Shown here in pieces: positions 8,813 to 17,903 of a stretch of 64,000 bases of DNA. Each line of letters starts with the position of its first letter. Position 1 is the first letter of the stretch. The notes beneath the pieces are model-generated. The model saw nothing but the letters and a program-made list of their open reading frames with translations. It did not search any database and was not told the origin of the DNA. The stretch lies in the NCBI RefSeq assembly GCF_000374085.1, contig NZ_KB893614.1, positions 59,744-123,743 on the forward strand, given 5' to 3'. Source of the stretch: Spirosoma spitsbergense DSM 19989 (GTDB taxonomy: Bacteria; Bacteroidota; Bacteroidia; Cytophagales; Spirosomataceae). The translations under genes were made by a program, and so were the position numbers.

Positions 8813-9313
8813 ATGAAAGGGAAGTCACAGAAATCAGCCGACAATAAGCAATCGGACGGTAGTCACTACGTTTCCGAACAGGCGGCCTCGTACACGTCCC
8901 TCCCAACGGTTGCCCCGGCAGTACGGGTATTACCCGAGAAAACCGGCTCCTTCGAGCTGATTGCCCAATCACGTCTGGGTCTTGGTCATGCCGAGGTTCG
9001 GCACGTGGCTACGTTGCTGGAATTGACTATCCGCGAACTATCTATTCTTCTGTCTCTGAACGAACGTACCATGGCCCGTCGGCTGGTTGATGGATCGCTG
9101 AATAAAGTAGAGTCCGAACGGCTGCTGCTGCTGATGGCTCTGGCCGCACACGGTCTGCGGGTTTTCGAAGATCAGGGGAAATTTAACCGGTGGCTGCGCC
9201 GACCGCTGGAGATACTGGGCAATCAGACCCCGCTGCAACTGCTGGACACGGCTACCGGCTTTCAGGTAGTGGATCAGGTACTAGGTCGCATCGAGTATGG
9301 TGTATACAGTTAG
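8813..9313 (+). CDS. Xre/MbcA/ParS-type antitoxin (DUF2384), partner of RES toxin
   Basis: 166 residues. A poorly conserved charged N-terminal tail of about 50 residues is followed by a helix-turn-helix-like region (ELTIRELSILLSLNERTMAR) and the C-terminal toxin-binding domain (LLLLMALAAHGLRVFEDQGK, then WLRRPLEILGNQTPLQLLDT). It neutralises the RES toxin encoded 3 bp downstream and probably represses the operon through the palindrome at 8780-8799. Antitoxin-first order with near-contiguous genes is the usual arrangement of this family. Confidence 0.93.
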   Translation: MKGKSQKSADNKQSDGSHYVSEQAASYTSLPTVAPAVRVLPEKTGSFELIAQSRLGLGHAEVRHVATLLELTIRELSILLSLNERTMARRLVDGSLNKVESERLLLLMALAAHGLRVFEDQGKFNRWLRRPLEILGNQTPLQLLDTATGFQVVDQVLGRIEYGVYS

Positions 9314-9316
9314 GCG

Positions 9317-9796
9317 ATGCGTTTGGTCTATCGCATCCAGAAAAGGCAGTTTGTTGACTCCGTGTTAACGGGTGAAGGAGCACGACTCAATGGTGGTCGC
9401 TGGAATCCATTGGGCGTTCCGCTCCTGTACACATCCACAACGCCCGAACTGGCTTTGCTGGAAACATTGGTTCATTTAAACGGTACACCTATCCGCGACC
9501 TGCCTCCGTTTGTGCTGCTGACCATTGAGTTGCCCGATTCGGTGGAGGTAATCGGGGAGGATGACTTACCGATGGACTGGGATCAGATTCGGTTTCCAAC
9601 TACACTTCCTTTCTTTCTGGTACCCAGACTCACCCCTGCTCACCCAACCTTAGCCTTCTCCATACCATCCATTATTTTGCGTAACTCTCCTTCCCGAAAT
9701 ATTCTGATCAATCCGGTACATCCGTTAATAAGTCAGGTGAACGTTCTGAATGTTTCGACGCACGAATTTGACGAACGATTACAGAAACAGGGTTGA
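9317..9796 (+). CDS. RES-domain toxin (NAD+-depleting family)
   Basis: 159 residues, the normal length for RES toxins, which degrade NAD+ in characterised family members. Conserved features are the early Tyr-Arg (LVYRIQ), the substrate-pocket motif GARLNGGRWNPLGVPLLYTS, the helix ALLETLVHL, and PSIIL followed by NILINPVHP near the end. The segment before the LINP motif (LRNSPSRN) lacks the Glu found in many relatives, so activity is likely but not assured. A short hairpin (AACCCG/CGGGTT, 9803-9824) just after the stop may end the operon. Confidence 0.92.
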   Translation: MRLVYRIQKRQFVDSVLTGEGARLNGGRWNPLGVPLLYTSTTPELALLETLVHLNGTPIRDLPPFVLLTIELPDSVEVIGEDDLPMDWDQIRFPTTLPFFLVPRLTPAHPTLAFSIPSIILRNSPSRNILINPVHPLISQVNVLNVSTHEFDERLQKQG

Positions 9797-9833
9797 TTCA
9801 TGAACCCGTTTCTGGCTACGGGTTTGTACTACC

Positions 9834-10316
9834 ATGCAAAACATCAAAGACTTATTCGATGTGTTCCCCCACCCCGGCAAGGTGGAGTGGATTGGCATCC
9901 GTCCTGTCCGGCGCGAACCGGTGCAGGAAGTAGAAACAATTACCGTTTCCGAAAAAAAAGGCATCGTGGGCGACCACTATAGCGGCCAAAGCGGCAACCG
10001 GCACGTAACACTTATCCAGGAAGAACACCTACCCGTGGTAGCCGCCCTCACCGGCCGCGACACCCTCGACCCAGCCCTCGTGCGACGTAATATTGTGGTG
10101 TCCGGCCTGAATCTTTTGGCCCTGAAGGATAAACAGATCCAGTTGGGCGATGTAGTGTTGCAGATCACCGGTCAGTGCCACCCCTGCTCCAAAATTGAAA
10201 CGGCTTTAGGACCGGGTGGCTATAACGCCATGCGCGGCCACGGTGGTATGACCGCGAAAGTAATAAAGGGCGGAGCGATACGGGTTGGGGATGGCGTAGT
10301 GGTGTGCCAGCAATAA
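9834..10316 (+). CDS. MOSC-domain protein
   Basis: 160 residues consisting of one MOSC domain, the C-terminal domain family of molybdenum cofactor sulfurases that also includes the YiiM-type proteins. Typical features are VEWIGIRPVRREP near the start, GIVGDHYSG, the conserved RRNIVVSGLNLLAL and the single conserved Cys region GQCHPCSKIE, followed by the GGM and GGAIRVGD end. It probably handles Moco-bound or persulfide sulfur, but no partner enzyme lies nearby. It starts 38 bp after the RES gene. Confidence 0.88.
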   Translation: MQNIKDLFDVFPHPGKVEWIGIRPVRREPVQEVETITVSEKKGIVGDHYSGQSGNRHVTLIQEEHLPVVAALTGRDTLDPALVRRNIVVSGLNLLALKDKQIQLGDVVLQITGQCHPCSKIETALGPGGYNAMRGHGGMTAKVIKGGAIRVGDGVVVCQQ

Positions 10317-10330
10317 TCAATGCCTGCGAA

Positions 10331-11266
10331 TCACCGCCAGGCTCCCTGCAAGAAGGCAGCTATTTCCATGCCCCAGGCAATGCCGATATGAATGAGCAGC
10401 CCCCCCCAGATGCTACGTGTACTTAGGGCTAGCACCCCCAGCAAATAGCCGCCGAACAACGAAGAAATAGCCTCGCCCAGCGGTCGGCCGAAATGAATGG
10501 CGCAATACCAGACCACCATAGGGAGTACGGCCCCATGCCCCAGCACCCTGACCATGCCAATGACTAAAAACCCCCGAAACATCAGTTCTGTCGGGACGAA
10601 ATCCCATCCGTAGCATAGTTCGTAAATCAGGGCTGTCACCCACTCTGGCACCCCGAAAAACTCGTCGGCATTCGTATCGCGGTACGTTGGGTAGGCGTGT
10701 AGGAAATCCGGCTGGAATGAGGCCAGCGTAATCAGCGGAATCATCAGGGCCAGCAAAATTACGTATAGAGCCAGCCCTTTACGCTTCGGAGCCATGCCAT
10801 AAAACTGACTGCGGTATGGGTCGGCGAATGTATAGAACAGAAACAACGGTAGCACAATCGTCAGTACCGATTGCAGGTTACGCAGGCAATAGTAGGCAAA
10901 CTCAAAAATCTGCCCACCAAACAGTTGATTGCTCCAGGTAGTCTGCCCCCAAAAACCGGCATACAGCGAGTAGCTAATCAGGGCAACTCCAGTGCGAAGC
11001 CAGAATGCACGGTTCCGCCAGATGTCGGATCGGTTATGGAAGTGCGTCCAGAGCCAGATGCTGCCGTAATAAGCTGTGGCGTACAGACAGAAGTACAAAG
11101 CCGGCCGGAAGGGCTTACCCTGATAAGCGTCGATGTACTTATTTTCGAGATTGAGCGAGAAGTTGACGGTAAGGAGAAAAGCCGCCCAGAGTGCCGTCGC
11201 CACGTACAGGTCGAGCCGAAAATCAAGACGAAGATGGGTACGAAGGTCTTGCCAAAGTAGTTTCAC
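10331..11266 (-). CDS. CPBP-family intramembrane protease homologue
   Basis: 311 residues with about eight hydrophobic segments. The C-terminal half has the CPBP (Abi, CAAX protease-like) layout: motif 1 at VPTELMFRGF, motif 2 His in YCAIHFGRP and motif 3 His in GLLIHIGIAW. Motif 1 is normally EExxxR; here the first Glu is Thr (TELMFR), leaving one Glu and the Arg. Family members are membrane glutamate/metal-type proteases, some linked to bacteriocin self-immunity. The substituted residue makes catalysis uncertain. It converges with the MOSC gene. Confidence 0.82.
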   Translation of the reverse strand: MKLLWQDLRTHLRLDFRLDLYVATALWAAFLLTVNFSLNLENKYIDAYQGKPFRPALYFCLYATAYYGSIWLWTHFHNRSDIWRNRAFWLRTGVALISYSLYAGFWGQTTWSNQLFGGQIFEFAYYCLRNLQSVLTIVLPLFLFYTFADPYRSQFYGMAPKRKGLALYVILLALMIPLITLASFQPDFLHAYPTYRDTNADEFFGVPEWVTALIYELCYGWDFVPTELMFRGFLVIGMVRVLGHGAVLPMVVWYCAIHFGRPLGEAISSLFGGYLLGVLALSTRSIWGGLLIHIGIAWGMEIAAFLQGAWR

Positions 11267-11306
11267 GCGGGCATTTGAGAAGGGTCGGAGGTGTTTGTTC
11301 TTTTAC

Positions 11307-11653
11307 TTAGCCGTCAAGACCTGCCTCACCAAGCATTGTATCTAATTCCTTATCGGAGACGGAGTCCCGCTCGGATTTATCATAGATTGACAGCAGATAA
11401 ATTGTTTCCTGCACGATTTTGACGCAGGTGACTACCGAAGCGTCGGCCCGGTCGCCCACCGCCCCGCTTGCCCTTTCGACGTTATAGCTAACCGGATTTT
11501 GTAGCAATCTTTTCCTAGTGATACGCCCTGTGTGGGTTTTTCTTCCAATGATTCAAGAAAATTCGCATAATCCTGCTTGAGCGAACCATACTTCTTGGCT
11601 AACTTCTTGAGTTCTCGCTGAAATTTATCGGATACAACAATGCTATAATTCAT
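11307..11653 (-). pseudogene. RelE/ParE-like toxin gene broken by a frameshift
   Basis: Residues 1 to about 52 (MNYSIVVSDKFQRELKKLAK through CYKIRLAITSKGQAG) read in one frame. The rest (GDRADASVVTCVKIVQETIY, then SIYDKSERD to a final LGEAGLDG) reads in the next frame. The two halves align end to end with the intact toxin at 44903-45232. The shift lies near 11450-11465, in a G/C-rich run, and equals loss of one base. The first frame stops about 10 codons later. The start overlaps the antitoxin end by 11 bp, as in a normal antitoxin-toxin operon. Confidence 0.82.
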
Positions 11654-11863
11654 CCAATAATTCCTGAGCGGATTTCAGTTTGATTTTTCCCTGCTGATGC
11701 AGTTCAACCTGCTCCAATGATTCTTTCAGCCCATCAATCCATTCCTGTTGTTCGGGTGTGAATGACTTCGCTTTGGCTGTATTGGTAGGCTCGGCCCTGA
11801 ATTTCAGACTTTTCACCAACTCCATAAAAAAGTCTTGTCGGATACTTTCACCAAAATATCCAT
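11643..11863 (-). pseudogene. Antitoxin of the decayed RelE-type locus, probably frameshifted
   Basis: An open frame from the ATG at 11825 gives 60 residues ending QQGKIKLKSAQELLDEL, which resembles the end of the intact antitoxin at 44643-44906 (KQGKIKMQSARDFLKELESE). Upstream, a second frame starting at the ATG at 11863 gives MDILVKVSDKTF and would run directly into MELVKSLKF if one base were added in the A6 run at 11826-11831. This suggests the original antitoxin was about 73 residues and has lost one base. If translation begins at 11825, a shortened antitoxin may still be made. Confidence 0.65.
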
Positions 11864-11899
11864 GTCATTGTCCGTTCGGTAGCACAAGGTAAACAGAAA

Positions 11900-14800
11900 T
11901 CAAAAGCCTTCCTTCTCGGCTTCCTTGTCTTTTTTCTTCTCTTCCTTCTTCTCCTTCGCTAACTTCTGACCCGGCTGTGGTTTTGGCTTCGGGGCGGGTT
12001 TCGCTTTGGTTTTGTACTGGTCGAGGTAGCGGTCTACGAACATGGTTTTTTCGTCGACCGTTGCCGGGAACACTTCCAGACTGGCCTTGCCCGAATTTTT
12101 CGACCCGGCCAGCAGCCGGTCATTGATGTCCTGCTCCGACGTGATGATGGCCAGTTGCCCCAGCGCGTCGGGCGTGTTACCGGGTTTGTAGTCGTAGAAA
12201 ACCCATACATCCGGCGATGACTCCAGGTAAATACTGGCTTCGTCCCCGTTGACAGTCTTTCTTATCTCGATAAAGCCATCCATCTGGGCGTTGATATCCG
12301 TCGCCATGATGTTCGACACGCCCAAACGGCCGGTACTGTAAAAGGCGTTGTATTTGGTCGACCAGCGCATGTTGGCATTGGCCAGTACCAGCGCAGCGTT
12401 CAGTTTGGGCGATGCCTGACTGAGTGCTACGTGCTGATTCTGCGCTTTGACCCGGTACGCATCCACCGCCTGCTGGCCAATCAGCGGTACCAGTTTATCC
12501 GACAGGCGATTCAGGTCATCATCGGCCGCATCGCTGTTACTTTCCTCCAGATTCGTCTTTACAATTTTGTCTGCGATACTGCTGTTGAGCGCATCGGGAA
12601 CGGGGAACGTGAAGGCCAGAAACGTGTTGAACCGGTACAGACTACTGTCAATATTGACCCGTGCCGAACCCGATGCCAGCAGATACTCTTTTGGGGCCGC
12701 ATTCAGCAGGTTGAGTTTTCCTTTGAACGTCATCAGACCACGGGTATCGTTGAAGGTAAAATCGTTTTCTACCTCATCGATACTGGCAACGCTCTCCGAA
12801 AAATCCGTTTTTGTGCTGTCCTTCTTCGTACTGTTGTCGTTGGTAACCGGCATGACTACACCGGGTTTGGCGACCAGTGCATCACCGGCTTTGGAAGAAA
12901 TGCGGTACACTTTATCTTTCTCATCGTACCGCATAATTCCGGTAGCGGTAAAGAGGTCATCATCCCGGGAGTCTTCTTTTGGCGACAGGAACGTTGGATA
13001 CATTCCCGCGCCACCCAGGCGGAAATGAAGTCCGGCTACCAGTTGCTGATTACCTTCGTTTTTTAGGTTCTTATCTACTTTTATTTCGAGTCGTTCAGCC
13101 ACTTTTTCTTTAAACGGAATCCAGCCTGCTATCAGGTCCGGGCGTTTTTTCAGGGCAGGTTTAATAAATCCATCCATCGCCAGATCGGGCGCCGGTGCCT
13201 GCATATCGATATTCCCCTTAAACAGCATTTTGGGAGCTAGTTGCAGGTTATCTATTTCATCCACTTCGGCATGGGCAACGGTAAAATAGGTAGTCGCCAG
13301 CTTCTGGTCACCAGCCCGTCCGGCACGGCGATTCGTTTTCTTTGCATCGGCGGTTAACGAACCCGATGCCACTGCCGACGCTTCTTTCAACTCGAAACTC
13401 CCCATTTTGATACTCGCCGTATCGCCCTTTGCCGTAGCAAACTGGTAGGTAGCATCGCCCGCAAAACGCGTCCGGGACAGTATCTGGATATTACCGTTTT
13501 TAAGCCGGTGAAACAGGTTGATAGTATCCAGTTCCAGCCGGGCATTTTTCAGCGGTGCCATCTCACCGTTTCGCCCGATGGCGACCAACCCCTTCGCCGG
13601 GTAAATCCGGGCATCGGCGGAGGTCACATAAGGCACACCACTAATATTCAGGGTTCGTTTCTCCGCATCGTATATAGCCGCCGAGCCATTGAAGGTCAAC
13701 CCTTCCTGTTCCTCGTCAGTGGCGGTGAAGGTGGATGTTTTCACATCTCCTTTCATGGCAATGGTTTTAGCATTCAGGTTCCACTGCGCCCGGTTGATGT
13801 TGGTTTTATAGGCGGCAAAGGGAAAATTCATACTAGCCTGAACGGTATCATCCAGGCTTTCTTTTTTGTTGATAACTAATCCAACAAGGCCTTTCGTCTG
13901 GTTGAAATCAACGTCGATACCATTACCGACCAGAATAGGCTTTCCGGCGGACGTGCCCGGTGCTTCTTTGTCCGAAATAATCTTGAACTGAGCGTCGTTG
14001 GCCAGGAAGCCCTCTTTGTTGAATTTGATGGTATTTGAAACCGTTTCTGAATCTTTCCGGCGCAGGGTGCCATTGCCAAACAACCCCGACGAACGGACGA
14101 CTAAGCCGCCCTCCAGATTGGTTGTCGCATTGTAGAAGTTGAAGTTGTTCTTCTGGGTTGTAATGACCATGATGTCCGCCTTTGGCCACCATTTCAGGCT
14201 GAAGTTGTTAAGCTGGACCTGTGGAAAATAAGCGGACGCGCCCCCGGGTTTACCGACTAACCCTTCCTTGATTTCGCCCTTGTCGCCCGAAGCCAGCAGC
14301 GAGTCGGTCATGAACAGCATACCGTTTGTATTCAAGCTCGCAGTCAGGTGGTTGAGCGTCCCTTCGGCCCGAAGTCCACTTTTATCCATGGTCAACTCAC
14401 CCGTAAATTTCACAGTTGAGGGAGTCGTTCCTTTCTTACCGGTATATACGGGGTATCCCGCAGCCGGTGCCTTGTGTACAAAGCCCAGCGTATTGTCGGG
14501 CATGGTGAAGAGCTGCGCTTTGAACGGCGGAAACATACCATCGGAATAGAACGTACCTACAAAGGCAATCTCGCCCTTGCCAAGACTATCGTTGTCGATG
14601 GCCGGAATCTTGAAATAAACTTTCTGATTGTAGGTAATATCGCCCCGAACGGGTTGGTTGAAGTAAACGGTCATTCCCTCCGGCATAACTAGTCGCTGGG
14701 TCGTTTTTTTGTCCTTCATCCGGCCCGACTTATTGTCGGCACCCGCCAGAAAAACAGTTCCTGCTTTTTCGTACTTGATATCCCCCCCTATCTCCCCCTC

Positions 14801-16942
14801 TTTTCCCTGCGCGGCCAGTTTCTGCGACGAGAACGTGATGGAGTCAATCTTATTCAGCCCCATCGAAAACTTATCATAATCGAATTTCAGGTCCTGTCCC
14901 GCGTACCGCAGCGTTCCGGCTTTCAGTTGTCCATTGAAGGTAAAATCGCGTCCCTTGCCGATTTTAAGCGTTTTATCGGAGGGGATGCCGAAAATTTTCA
15001 GGGAATCGGACAGGACAAACCGGTTAACGCCCCGAATAGTCATGATTTTATCATCGAGGTTAATGGTCGCATTTTTGATGCTGTCGTTGGACGCAAACAG
15101 AGATTGAACCTGGAAGTTATCGTAATCCTGTTTCTGCACGTTGGCCAGCACGTATAGAATCCCTTTACGGCTTAGCCGCATCAGTTTCGTGTTGTTATCC
15201 CGGTCCAGGTACCCCTCCAGCACCATACGATTCAGCGCCCCCCGCAGCGAAACGGGGTTCACCTGTTTGGCAAACTGCGTCATATCGTCGTCCAGGAAGG
15301 TCTGCTGCTTTTTGGTCGATACGTAATTCGCAACAATCTGAAGCGGATGAAATCCGTAATCAACCGTCAGGTCGGTGTAGCGTTGTGGATGAAAATAATC
15401 GAATGATTCAAACCGGACCGGTACTTCGCGCTTGGCCCCTACCTGATAAAAATCAACCTTTCGGCGGGGCAAATCCCAGCGCACCACTTCAGGCTCTATG
15501 TAAAATTTGTGGTACGAATCCGCGTAGGGAACGCGGGCATAATCGGTTCGCTGCTCGCGGTCGAGCCAGGCAATGCGCTGACTTTTATCGTACCGAAACT
15601 TGACGGACGGATGCGTAACGGAATCACTCCCCACATACCCGATAAACGCGGCTGAGTTGGCCGAAATCATTGGACGTTTCCCCGTTGCTTTAGCTGGCTC
15701 AGTCGTATTGAAACCACCGTTTCGGGTAGAATCGGCAGGTGCGGCTTCGGGCGGCATATCGCCAATGACAAAATCGAACCGGCGACTGCTGGCTTTGAGG
15801 GCTGGTTTACCGTTGTATTTCACCGTTAGCTGAGCAGGTTGACCGCTGGCCGATGCACCGACCATCTGCGTTCCCGATAAGGCAAGCCCACCCCGGTAGT
15901 CGATATCCGGCCCCAGGTCAGGCAGTTTTACATCGTTCTGCCACGACATAAACCGTGGATAGGTAGTAAGCCCGGATTTCTTTTTACTCACATACTCGAA
16001 TACACCTTTTATAGGCTTACTTTTTTCGTACGTCAGCGTAACATCGTCGGCTTCCAGACGCGGGCTCATGGTTGTGAGTGCATAATCGCTCAGCGTAACA
16101 AAAATATCAGGTCGTCCGGCGGTTTCCCAGGTGAACTTGCCGCCCTGCCCGACCAGTATACCGCTCTTGAGCATCAAATCGCCACTCGTATTCGACAGCA
16201 CCGCCGAATCGCCATTGGCCACAATAGCCAGCGAGACACCTTTGAGCGTAATGACTGGTCCTGAAACGGATGGAATTGGTTTACGCTGCGGAATGTACTG
16301 CGCACCCAATGTACGCGGCTGCGTAGAATCCGAACTACCAGGCGTATCCCAGCCATCGAACCGCGACCGTTCGGCCGATGCTTTAGCCGAAGCGGCTGAA
16401 TCAAGCGTTGCCTGCGATACACCCGGCTGACCCGCCACCGGATTATCCTCTACGTACCGAAACTGGAATGAGCCGCCCGACGCGTACAGTTTATTGTACG
16501 TACTGGCGTAGAGTTCGTTCCGCTCCAGAAAACGACGGGTCGTTTCGAGGCTACGGGCAAACGTTTTGGGGTCATTGGCTTCAAATAACTTCTCGGCAAT
16601 GGTCAACAGACCATCTACGTTCGTAGCCGACTGCTGCTGTGCCGCCAGGTAAATAGATTCATAAAACGGAGCAAAGTACGTGGCGGGTTGCAGCCGTTTC
16701 TGGTTCATTTTCCGGCTCAATGCCATTACCCGTTCCTGCTGCGCAGCCGAAAGCCGGTTTTCAGACCAGGCGGTCTGTAAATCGGTACCCGCCCGAACGG
16801 CTACCGGCCCACCCGTAGCCATCAGTTTCTGCACGTCGGCCATAAACTGGTCCGGCTTGTCCGAAATCCGAACCGCCTGCCCAAAGGAGAAAGTGGAGGA
16901 TAGTAGGAAAAGGGTGACGCTTAGATTAAAAAATCGGTTCAT
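11900..16942 (-). CDS. Giant secreted protein of unknown function, about 1680 residues
   Basis: The ATG at 16942 is chosen over an upstream GTG at 16963 because a signal peptide begins there (MNRFFNLSVTLFLLSSTFSF, then GQA). I recognise no named domain. The first 200 residues are mainly helical. The remaining 1400 or so are dominated by short beta-prone segments with recurring patterns such as LTVKYNGKPAL, LSGTQM, MTIRGVNRFVLSD, LNISGVPYV and MRYDEKDKVYRISS, reminiscent of stacked beta-sheet transport or assembly proteins. The last 40 residues are Lys/Glu/Pro-rich (KPAPKPKPQPGQK and onward). It is transcribed alone. A periplasmic or outer-membrane location is inferred only from the signal peptide. 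Confidence 0.85.
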   Translation of the reverse strand: MNRFFNLSVTLFLLSSTFSFGQAVRISDKPDQFMADVQKLMATGGPVAVRAGTDLQTAWSENRLSAAQQERVMALSRKMNQKRLQPATYFAPFYESIYLAAQQQSATNVDGLLTIAEKLFEANDPKTFARSLETTRRFLERNELYASTYNKLYASGGSFQFRYVEDNPVAGQPGVSQATLDSAASAKASAERSRFDGWDTPGSSDSTQPRTLGAQYIPQRKPIPSVSGPVITLKGVSLAIVANGDSAVLSNTSGDLMLKSGILVGQGGKFTWETAGRPDIFVTLSDYALTTMSPRLEADDVTLTYEKSKPIKGVFEYVSKKKSGLTTYPRFMSWQNDVKLPDLGPDIDYRGGLALSGTQMVGASASGQPAQLTVKYNGKPALKASSRRFDFVIGDMPPEAAPADSTRNGGFNTTEPAKATGKRPMISANSAAFIGYVGSDSVTHPSVKFRYDKSQRIAWLDREQRTDYARVPYADSYHKFYIEPEVVRWDLPRRKVDFYQVGAKREVPVRFESFDYFHPQRYTDLTVDYGFHPLQIVANYVSTKKQQTFLDDDMTQFAKQVNPVSLRGALNRMVLEGYLDRDNNTKLMRLSRKGILYVLANVQKQDYDNFQVQSLFASNDSIKNATINLDDKIMTIRGVNRFVLSDSLKIFGIPSDKTLKIGKGRDFTFNGQLKAGTLRYAGQDLKFDYDKFSMGLNKIDSITFSSQKLAAQGKEGEIGGDIKYEKAGTVFLAGADNKSGRMKDKKTTQRLVMPEGMTVYFNQPVRGDITYNQKVYFKIPAIDNDSLGKGEIAFVGTFYSDGMFPPFKAQLFTMPDNTLGFVHKAPAAGYPVYTGKKGTTPSTVKFTGELTMDKSGLRAEGTLNHLTASLNTNGMLFMTDSLLASGDKGEIKEGLVGKPGGASAYFPQVQLNNFSLKWWPKADIMVITTQKNNFNFYNATTNLEGGLVVRSSGLFGNGTLRRKDSETVSNTIKFNKEGFLANDAQFKIISDKEAPGTSAGKPILVGNGIDVDFNQTKGLVGLVINKKESLDDTVQASMNFPFAAYKTNINRAQWNLNAKTIAMKGDVKTSTFTATDEEQEGLTFNGSAAIYDAEKRTLNISGVPYVTSADARIYPAKGLVAIGRNGEMAPLKNARLELDTINLFHRLKNGNIQILSRTRFAGDATYQFATAKGDTASIKMGSFELKEASAVASGSLTADAKKTNRRAGRAGDQKLATTYFTVAHAEVDEIDNLQLAPKMLFKGNIDMQAPAPDLAMDGFIKPALKKRPDLIAGWIPFKEKVAERLEIKVDKNLKNEGNQQLVAGLHFRLGGAGMYPTFLSPKEDSRDDDLFTATGIMRYDEKDKVYRISSKAGDALVAKPGVVMPVTNDNSTKKDSTKTDFSESVASIDEVENDFTFNDTRGLMTFKGKLNLLNAAPKEYLLASGSARVNIDSSLYRFNTFLAFTFPVPDALNSSIADKIVKTNLEESNSDAADDDLNRLSDKLVPLIGQQAVDAYRVKAQNQHVALSQASPKLNAALVLANANMRWSTKYNAFYSTGRLGVSNIMATDINAQMDGFIEIRKTVNGDEASIYLESSPDVWVFYDYKPGNTPDALGQLAIITSEQDINDRLLAGSKNSGKASLEVFPATVDEKTMFVDRYLDQYKTKAKPAPKPKPQPGQKLAKEKKEEKKKDKEAEKEGF

Positions 16943-17000
16943 TATGTATTTGCTATATGACACCTGTCAGGATTGTCATTCCTGACGAGATAAAGGAAAA

Positions 17001-17828
17001 TCACTTCTGAAATACGATTGAAGTCCAGTCTCGGTTTGTCATTAATTTAACGAACGATAGCCCCGTTTCTGTCGCTTTTTGCTGAATATCCATTGCATCA
17101 TTCTCGTAGAACCCGCTGACTGCCAGATACCCGTTATTTACCAGGAAATTGGTGTAGGTTGGTATTTCAGCCAGTAATACGTTCCGATTAATATTAGCAA
17201 CGATAATATCGTACTCATTATCGGAATTAACGTCCTCAATCGTACCCTGAAAAACCGTAATTTGGGGGCAATCATTCATTTCCGCATTCTCGCGGGCGTT
17301 CTCCACCGCCCATTCCTCAATATCGAAGGCCAGAACCGCTTTCGCGCCCATTTTAGCCGCCAGAATGGCCAGAATCCCCGTTCCACTACCCACGTCGAGC
17401 ACCGTTTTACCGGCAAAATCGAGGCCCAGTTGCTGTTCCAGCATCATGGCGGTGGTTTCGTGGTGTCCCGTTCCAAACGACATTTTGGGGTTGATTACGA
17501 TGTCGTAACGAAACCGGGCATCTTTCTCGTGAAAAGATGCCCGGACCCGGACTTGATTCGCCACTTCTATCGGCTCGTAATCGCGCTCCCACTCGGCGTT
17601 CCAGTTTCGTTTCTCTAACGAACTAACTTCGTAGACTATTGCGGTTTGGTCTGCGTATTTAGCAATCACTCCCTGCACCGCCTGTTCACTGAAATCCGAC
17701 TCAACGATGTATGCGTTCAGGCCCTCGTCGGTTTCTACGAAAGAGTCAAAACCAAGTTCAGCCAGTTCGGCAATGAGGATATCGGTATAATCAGGCGACA
17801 GGCGCAGCTGTAGTTCCAGGTAGTTCAT
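17001..17828 (-). CDS. prmA: Ribosomal protein L11 methyltransferase
   Basis: 275 residues. The N-terminal L11-binding domain (MNYLELQLRLSPDYTDILIA) is followed by a class I SAM methyltransferase domain with INPKMSFGTGHHETTAMMLE, the SAM-binding loop DVGSGTGILAILAAKMGAKA and the NPPY-like VANINRNVLL. These features are diagnostic of PrmA, which trimethylates lysines of ribosomal protein L11. Length is close to the usual 290. It is a single gene diverging from the cysteine hydrolase at 17904. Confidence 0.93.
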   Translation of the reverse strand: MNYLELQLRLSPDYTDILIAELAELGFDSFVETDEGLNAYIVESDFSEQAVQGVIAKYADQTAIVYEVSSLEKRNWNAEWERDYEPIEVANQVRVRASFHEKDARFRYDIVINPKMSFGTGHHETTAMMLEQQLGLDFAGKTVLDVGSGTGILAILAAKMGAKAVLAFDIEEWAVENARENAEMNDCPQITVFQGTIEDVNSDNEYDIIVANINRNVLLAEIPTYTNFLVNNGYLAVSGFYENDAMDIQQKATETGLSFVKLMTNRDWTSIVFQK

Positions 17829-17903
17829 GCGTCAAAGTAACAAAAAAGGGGTATGTTATCGGTTCAATTCGTATGTTCGTCAGTAGAATTCTCCCGTAAA
17901 ACT

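Noticed and set aside
9803..9824. A strong terminator after the RES gene
   Set aside because: The stem is only 6 bp with no T-run, so it is mentioned under the toxin gene but not listed as a terminator.
12431..13066. A 211-codon plus-strand open frame opposite the giant protein gene
   Set aside because: It is antisense to an intact 1680-residue frame with a signal peptide. Its translation has no family features and appears to mirror codon bias.
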